From Helichrysum umbraculigerum (lineage: Eukaryota; Streptophyta; Magnoliopsida; Asterales; Asteraceae), in assembly GCA_949592205.1 (NCBI GenBank), contig CATIUR010000001.1, positions 237,354,750 to 237,418,749 on the forward strand: 64,000 nt of DNA, written 5' to 3'. Positions 57,858-64,000 of the stretch are shown piece after piece (position 1 is the first letter of the stretch; the number at the start of each line of letters is the position of its first letter). The notes under the pieces were generated by a model, which saw nothing but the letters and a program-made list of their open reading frames with translations, was not told the DNA's origin and made no database searches. A program made the translations under genes and the position numbers.

Positions 57858-60011
57858 ATGGCATCACATGCCCCTGAGCTCGTTCCAGATGTGCTTGACA
57901 AGATTTTAAGAGGATTTGATCTGAAAGAGATCGCGCGATTCAAGTGTGTGTGTAAGTCATGGTATGCATTCATTTCCAGTTCCCGTTTCGTTAAATATCT
58001 TCTAAACCGTAGCTACAACATTGATCGAAACAATAATGAACTTGGACATAGAAGAATCTGTTTGTCTACATTTTACGATCCTTATGAGTTTCATAATTAC
58101 GAAGTTCACGATTCTTTTTTTCCAATCAAGGATAGTCATCTTTTTGGTTCTTGCAATGGTCTCGTATGCATTTCTCTTTTCTATGATAAAGTTATAGTAG
58201 TCAATCCCATGACAAAGGAAGTGAGAAACCTACAAAAGCTCCCAATTACTTATCGTGAATCATTTTGTTGGGGTTTTGGTTATGATTCAGTCACAGATGA
58301 TTACAAGATAGTCGTAGGGATTAGGCAAGGCGAGGAGGACACATGTTTTCATGTGTTAGATTTGAAATCTAATGTTTGGAAAGTTTTAGGAGAATTGAAG
58401 TATAGGTTCTTTAGTAGATCTGGTGTCTTATGTAATGGAGCACTTCATTGGTTTATGATAGGTGAAAATAAGAAGATAGTAATTCTTGCGTTTGATTTAT
58501 CAAACGAGGAATTTAAAGAAATTCCCCAACCTGATGATGAAACATATAAATTTAATGATGATAGCTCACTGGGGATTCTCGATGGATGTCTATGTATTTG
58601 CATCCCAGCTCATAGGTATGGTCCAACCTATCCCACATGGATTATGAGAAGCTACGATGGAAAACGATCTTGGGAAAGAATGCCATTTTCCAATGAATCA
58701 GAGAAGTATGATGTTGCACACTTCTTGAGAAATCTGAAGGATTATAATCGAATCAAGAAGTCATTCTACGAGGATGAAGTATGTGAGTCCACAACTTGGG
58801 AGTTTATTGGTGCTCCTATATATGTGGAGAGCATTGTAACTCCACATGTTAATGGTAGACCAAAGAGAAAGAGGCGGGCAACCAATAGGCGTGTTAAGGT
58901 ATGTTATTATTATAAAGTTATTTCATTATCCTTTTGTTTGTCAGATAATAAAGAAGTTACCTCTATCTCTGATACAGTAATTCTCGATATTCGATTAAGA
59001 AAATGAAGAATTACACAACGAGCTATTAGGAATCTCAATAACAGAATGAAATTCGAAATAAGATCGTAATCGAATGAATTCGTATAGGTTTACAACTGAA
59101 TGACAGAAAGAACAGGAAGAAGATTACAATTCCAAAGCTAAACTGGAAATGAAAACCTAATCAACAATTTATACACAAGACTATTCCGTAACGACTTTTC
59201 CCATTCAAATGTCACGAGGCCAGCACATGCACACTGTTAGGATTTGCACGAGAGAAGCACATGATCATTTTAATTCATATCGTGACTTATACTAAAAATG
59301 GTCTGTAACAATCTCTTGATTTCTAATCAATGTTTATGATGTTCGCTTTATGTTCCTAGTCGGTATGCATTGGTACTGTTACAAAAACCACCTATATACA
59401 AGATAAATTATATTCTCTACCCATATCCCTAATTGATTTAAAGTGGAACCCATTGGGCTTGTAAGTTGGGCATTGTGGTCGGCTACATGTGGGGCTTAGA
59501 ATGAATGCATGTGGATCAGAAGTGTTGTTGGGGGGGAGATCTAGTGGACTTGGGTTTGAGGGGATGATTGTTAATTGGGTCTAATTAAACACATGTTTTA
59601 CATCAATATATATAAGACATTAATGCCTACATATACGCTTTACGGAGAACCCCGTCGAGATTTTTTGTTGGCCTTGGTGATAAGCTACTAGGCTAAGCAT
59701 GGATCCTATACTACTACTCTGATATTCGATCGATTATACATATTGACAATCAAGCTGAACGGAGAGTACATTTCTTAATATCTTCTTAGTCGATATGCTA
59801 TTCTGATCTTCTACATATTGACTACCATTTTGTGGCTATGTGATAGACAAAACGTGGAAATAGAAGGCACCTAATTTTATAATCATTTTGGTAAAGCTTT
59901 ATGTACATTTGACTTTCATTATTTTACGCTGTGGTTCTGTCATAACAAATTTCCATTTTGATTTCTCAGTTAACTAAGGGAGATTGTTCAGAACCACGTG
60001 CTAAAGTTTGA
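57858..60011 (+). CDS. F-box protein with FBA-type domain, two exons
   Basis: Best model: exon 1 57858-58898, exon 2 59970-60011, 360 residues. ATG 57858 is chosen because the frame upstream opens only at GTG; a TATATATATA run lies about 60-75 bases before it. The donor AAG|GTATGT and acceptor TTTCTCAG are in phase 0, and exon 2 codes LTKGDCSEPRAKV then TGA. F-box: about residues 6-50 (ELVPDVLDKILRGFDLKEIARFKCVCKSWYAFISS). FBA-type domain: about 95-310 (VVNPMTKEVRNLQ, CWGFGYDSVTDDYKIVVG, GVLCNGALHWFM, EEFKEIPQPDD). A basic stretch, RPKRKRRATNRRVK, precedes the intron and could act as a nuclear localisation signal. More diverged than the other two genes, so an older duplicate. Likely SCF substrate receptor. 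Confidence 0.88.
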
Positions 60012-61783
60012 TGCTGTTGATAGAAGAAGTCAAGATGACTGCAGATTGCTGTATGATCTTTGCATATCTGTAGGACCGCAATGTTCTTAATGGATTTCAG
60101 TAATTTGTGAATTGTGATTAATGGATTTCAGTACTTGTTGGATGCTTCTTTCTGAATGTATTCCAAATTAACCGGTACTCGATCTCTTATAATATATCGT
60201 GTCTTATGGTGTTAACAGTGTTTTAAATGCCCCCACTTTAGATTTAACCGTTTTAGATTAAAGGGTGTTACAAGTTTTTTGTCTGTCCTTATTATGGATG
60301 AAATTGGCTTGGAAAGCATTGGAAATTTATTTTATTGTGCAAAGAGACAATTCTACTTGCTATTGACTTTTTTGAGTCAAAGAGACATTTGGAAATTTAG
60401 TTTTCTAGTGCAGCTTTGTCATGGATTGGGGTGAAAACCTACGGGATCAGGCTAATAATGAAGATATACACCTACTGATAAAACAAGGATGCTTAATTTG
60501 GTGGGTAAAGGAATTTGTGCTTATTCACAGTTGGAGCACTTTGACTTGTCTCTGTCATAAAGACCATAAAAGTGCATCTTATATTAATGAATGTTTATGT
60601 AAATCGATGGAAGCTCTAAGTGATTATGATAGGCAATTAGATATGGAATTGAATAAATTAAGTGGGCATCAGATAAGCTGGAAAGTGTGAGGAGCTGCAT
60701 ATTTGTCATGAGTCACCAATCTTTCATAGTTTGACTTGTAAAGTCAACTAGTAAATGGAGGAAATTATGCAATTTGTGGTCACAATGGGGATTTCGGAAT
60801 GAATCTGTAAACATCAAAAACAAAGGTTGATCTGGATGAAATGCTAACAATAAGGACTTTTTGATCAAAATAAAAGACCGTTTGACTACATTTAGTCAAA
60901 CTATGAAGAAGTTTTAAAAAGAATTTCAATTTGATTATTATAAGATCATAAATGTGCAAGGTAAAAGTCATGGAATGAAGGTCAAGTTGGAGAAGAAATT
61001 AAAGACAAACTGTAAATTGCCAGAGTTTAGCAAAGTCACTTTTGAGGTTTAGTTTGACTTACATAGGTCAAACTGATTTTTTTTTTGTTGCATAGATAAT
61101 TGGTATTTAGTGTTTTCACTGTGTTGGTCTGCTTAATGTATAAATTGTACTTACGATAGTGGCCACTAATTGATGAACCTACTCAATTTGTATTTACAAT
61201 AGGATACGTACAACATGGGTGTGTTCAATAGTTGCAAAAGATTTTTTGAACTCGAAAGACTACCAATACCGTTACTAGAGAACGTACAAGAATTACAAAA
61301 AGAATCCAAACGCAAAACGGGGCCATAAACAAACCAGACCAAGCACCAGCAGAACACTAAAACCTCAATGCATGACACAAGTACACAACAAACAGAAACA
61401 CTACTACAACTAAAACAGCCATCTACATAGCATAGATCACCAAAACCTGAACCAAAAAAAAACAAGGCCAGTGACCCAAAACAGCAGTAGACAGGTCCAG
61501 GAATCCAGCACAACCCGAACACCCGAACCCATTTAACCGAGACCAACCGCCTGAATCCATTGGATCCTCGAAACTTTGAACTTTATAGACCTTGAGAAAA
61601 ACCAACCATAAGACTGAACCTGAATTCAGCAAGCAAATCCGGGGACAACTCTGCAGAACCATTTAACACTTTCCAATTGCGTTAACTCTGTTGGGAAAAT
61701 AAAGTGACATAAATTTTTATGTCACACTATAGATTTGATGAGACAAAATATAAACTGCTAGGAAACACAAATTGGAATTCTTT
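60012..61783. other. Intergenic DNA, no supported gene
   Basis: The first 50 bases resemble the 3' UTR of the other F-box genes (aagtcaagatgac). An 89-codon ORF at 60421-60690 has a sensible composition but no recognised family. At 61170-61670 the base composition changes to C/A-rich on the plus strand; the minus strand has an open, Cys/Trp/Phe-rich frame that could be the 3' tail of a non-LTR element, but I see no RT motif. Confidence 0.45.
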
Positions 61784-61975
61784 GAGCATAGAGACCTCTT
61801 TATTTGAGAAAAACAGGTCTCTTTGAGCATTTCATCATTTCCACCGCTAGTTCTCATTTCCGCCGCTAGTTCAAAATGATGGAGCATAGCGACCTCTTTA
61901 TTAGAGAAAAACAGGTCTCTTTGAGCATTTCCACTGCCAGTTTGGAACGGAGGAATGGATTACAGACAACTCTTG
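61784..61975. repeat. Tandem repeat, unit about 100 bp
   Basis: GAGCATAG(A/C)GACCTCTTTATT then GAGAAAAACAGGTCTC and a ttccac(c/t)gc(t/c)agtt block recur at about 61784 and 61884, with a third partial unit at about 61977 (gaaaaacaggtctcc). The GAGACC/GGTCTC parts are inverted and could pair. Confidence 0.8.
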
Positions 61976-62707
61976 CCTAGAAAAACAGGTCTCCTTGTGA
62001 TTTCCACTGCTCGTTCAAGGTTTCCACTGCTAAGCCAAATTGCAAGGTTTCCACTTCTTGGTAGAATTGACATATTTCCTTAAAATCAGGGAATGCTTAC
62101 TGTGGTAGACCATGCTTTTAAAGTCTCAGACCACTTGGATAGATTTGTTTCCATACATTTATTAGAAAATCTTGTAAAGGACAAATCTAGCAATATCAAT
62201 ATCAATACCCCTTATAAAGCATTCCCATCATTGGCTTAAAGTTTAGCATTTGGAAGATCGAAAATACCTATTTTACCCTTCTCAATTCAAAATCATTTTG
62301 GCAAGTCTTTCAACACACTATTAATTCCAAAGTATTTATGCACATATTTATTGTATTGTAGGAAAGTCAAACACTCCATAAATGCCTATATTTTTATAAT
62401 TCAATATACAATTACGATTTGAAAATATAAGTTCTTGTACACAACTAATAACACTCTATATTAGGAAACTATCTATAATCTTATGTTCATATATACACGT
62501 TTTCTATCAAACATATTCAACTACAATATAACAAGGAAAAAGCTACCTTTATATATTTATATTTATAGTGAACTTTTTTTTTTATCGGGATAAAATGAAC
62601 TCTTTATTTGTGATGTGTCCATATGTATTTTACATGTTACGTTTTTTTTTTGTTCATATTCATCACAGTTTAAAACAATGTTTCAACACACTACATTATA
62701 ATACGAA

Positions 62708-62740
62708 ACGTCCGCTGCATTGCGCGGGTATCTTACTATC
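62708..62740 (+). other. Decayed Helitron-like 3' end
   Basis: CCGCTGCATTGCGCGGGT followed by ATCTTACTAT: a stem of CCGC/GCGG about ten bases before CTA, as at plant Helitron 3' ends, but the final CTAG is CTAT. Preceded about 450 bp earlier by ggaagatcgaaaatacctatttta (62252), which recurs after this end at 62781. Confidence 0.4.
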
Positions 62741-63235
62741 ACTTATTATGCATTTAACAATTTTGCTTAATGTTTACAATAGGAAGATCGAAAATTACCT
62801 TTGTACCCTCTCATTATTTGGTTATTAGATAAATATAGAAAATAATGTGATAAAATCAATTAATACCTACTAAATTTTTTCTCTTAATTTATACACGTAC
62901 TACACATTAATTTGAAATTTGAAATTTGAAATAATAATAAATGAAAGTCAAGGATTTGGTTAAATTTGATCAATCAAATTTCAATTAATAATATGATTTT
63001 AATTTGTTTTTACATTTATAAAAAACAATAAATTTAAGTAATAAAAATTATTTTTCTATAACTGTTAATATCCATATCATAACTTTTATGATACTATAAA
63101 ATATAAATCAAAATGGAATCGATACAAAGGCTAAAAGAAAGAAAAAATGACGTAATAATCTAGGTTAAGACAGCCATTACCGTTACACCAATAGCCAACC
63201 ATCATTGTCTGCCATTAGCATATTTTTTTAATATT

Positions 63236-63266
63236 ACCGCCGCATAGCGCGGGTTACATACTATAT
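63236..63266 (+). other. Second decayed Helitron-like 3' end
   Basis: CCGCCGCATAGCGCGGGT followed by TACATACTAT, the same hairpin type as at 62708. The two ends and the repeated ggaagatcgaaaat block suggest two tandem related elements of about 490 bp. Confidence 0.4.
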
Positions 63267-64000
63267 TTATAAATAGATTTCCTTGTCCTTAGAAGTATGG
63301 AGACATGTGCTAGATTTTACTTTAAAGAAATTGTGTTTCTAATGTAAGTCTAGTGGGACTCTACAAATAAAGAGACTCATAGACATTTAGAAAGTGTGTT
63401 TTCTGGTTGTATTTTCAGGCACACCACGATCTCATAATTTGAGATCGTTCCCCATGTATACGCGTATAATAGTTTAGTTAGCTCCAAGGTTGTTTACAAC
63501 CCTGATACAAATTTAGTGTATCCGTCTTATTAATATTTTTGATTAATAAGATTGGAGCTTTGTTATTTAAAAATCTTCTTTGTTCTTATTTTGTTGTAAT
63601 TCTTTATTCTTTTGCTTGGAGCTTAAACAGGACCACACAAACTCTGCACCACATAGAGAGCAGTCCAAATTGTACCCTTCCACACTACCCTTCAAAAAGT
63701 AGTGGCAAACGTATACACCTATATTCACTGCTCAATGACTTGAATAAATTTTTGGTCAGCCTTACAGTACTATATTGGCCAAGTACACACAACTGGGATT
63801 TTATATTTCAGGCACAACCTACAGTAGTAGAAGTAGATACAATTATTAGTAATATGTTATGCTAAGACCTAAGTATCAAGATTCTATATACTGATTTGAC
63901 TTTTACTAATAATTCTATGACACATATAAAGATTCTACATAATGACTTGCAACTCAAACAAAACAAGCGCATGATAACAAAACTACTCAAAACAACATTA
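63267..64000. other. Unassigned DNA at the window edge
   Basis: A moderately complex stretch (63280-63860) includes a 108-codon plus ORF at 63539-63865 with no recognised motif. A TTTTCAG acceptor-like site at 63418 and tataatttgagatc palindromes are visible. No gene is called. Confidence 0.4.

Noticed and set aside
60421..60690. 89-codon ORF downstream of the last F-box gene
   Set aside because: Reasonable composition but no recognised motif, no neighbour support and short length; kept only as a note.
61166..61662. Cys/Trp-rich overlapping minus ORFs, possible cysteine-rich peptide or LINE tail
   Set aside because: No signal peptide with a spaced cysteine pattern, no RT motif, and two frames open at once, which suggests compositional bias.

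Overview
The window looks like a repeat-rich eudicot nuclear chromosome, probably Asteraceae. That family is inferred from the style of the copia element with an extra 3' ORF, the F-box proteins and the LTR termini. It has no bacterial features: genes are split by AT-rich introns and the DNA is packed with transposons. I found no rRNA or tRNA gene and no CRISPR array.

Positions 1-27986 are a nested LTR-retrotransposon cluster. The oldest recognisable host is a minus-strand Ty3/gypsy element of the Tat/Ogre/Retand type (9494-26904, continuing off the left side). Three later elements sit in it. A minus-strand SIRE/Maximus-type copia (1-9493, left end outside the window) interrupts its RNase H tail. 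A 9061-bp plus-strand Athila-like element without gag-pol (10021-19081; 1565-bp LTRs; TSD ATCAC) splits its RNase H. A 2645-bp solo LTR of probable Tekay chromovirus type (23718-26362; TSD TATAC) lies in its 5' LTR. A second, diverged LTR of the gypsy family follows (about 26979-27986).

Positions 27987-35600 hold only mobile and repetitive DNA: a minus-strand Helitron (28486-31497), a degenerate minisatellite of about 22 bp (32460-33390), and a 799-bp MULE-type fold-back element with 10-bp TSDs and a core of inverted telomere-like repeats (34789-35587).

Positions 35827-60011 are an F-box gene cluster: one pseudogene (35827-36879) and three genes (39350, 52300, 57858) encoding an N-terminal F-box plus an FBA-type C-terminal domain. 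The last two are best modelled with a second exon coding a short shared tail. The 39350 and 52300 genes lie in duplicated segments (about 37.6-41.3 kb and 50.5-55.3 kb). Between them are a hAT MITE, a 3.75-kb Helitron that carries exons of a MORN-repeat gene, a 2.7-kb non-autonomous copia-like element with TSD ATTCC, and a Stowaway-like MITE. A second copy of the MULE fold-back family precedes the last gene.

Positions 60012-64000 are AT-rich with tandem repeats and decayed Helitron-like 3' hairpins; no gene is supported.

The most striking observation is that four unrelated LTR families here each carry their own array of short palindromes in U3 just upstream of a TATA-like box. In two of them the same motif recurs upstream of the accessory 3' gene. 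The motif cores are CGACGTCG (copia), CCATACGCCGTATGG (Athila-like), AGGATCCT (Tat gypsy) and GAGTCGCGATC/AGAGTCTCT (short copia). The Tekay-type LTR has a comparable GTGACGC/GCGACAC array in its transcribed part.
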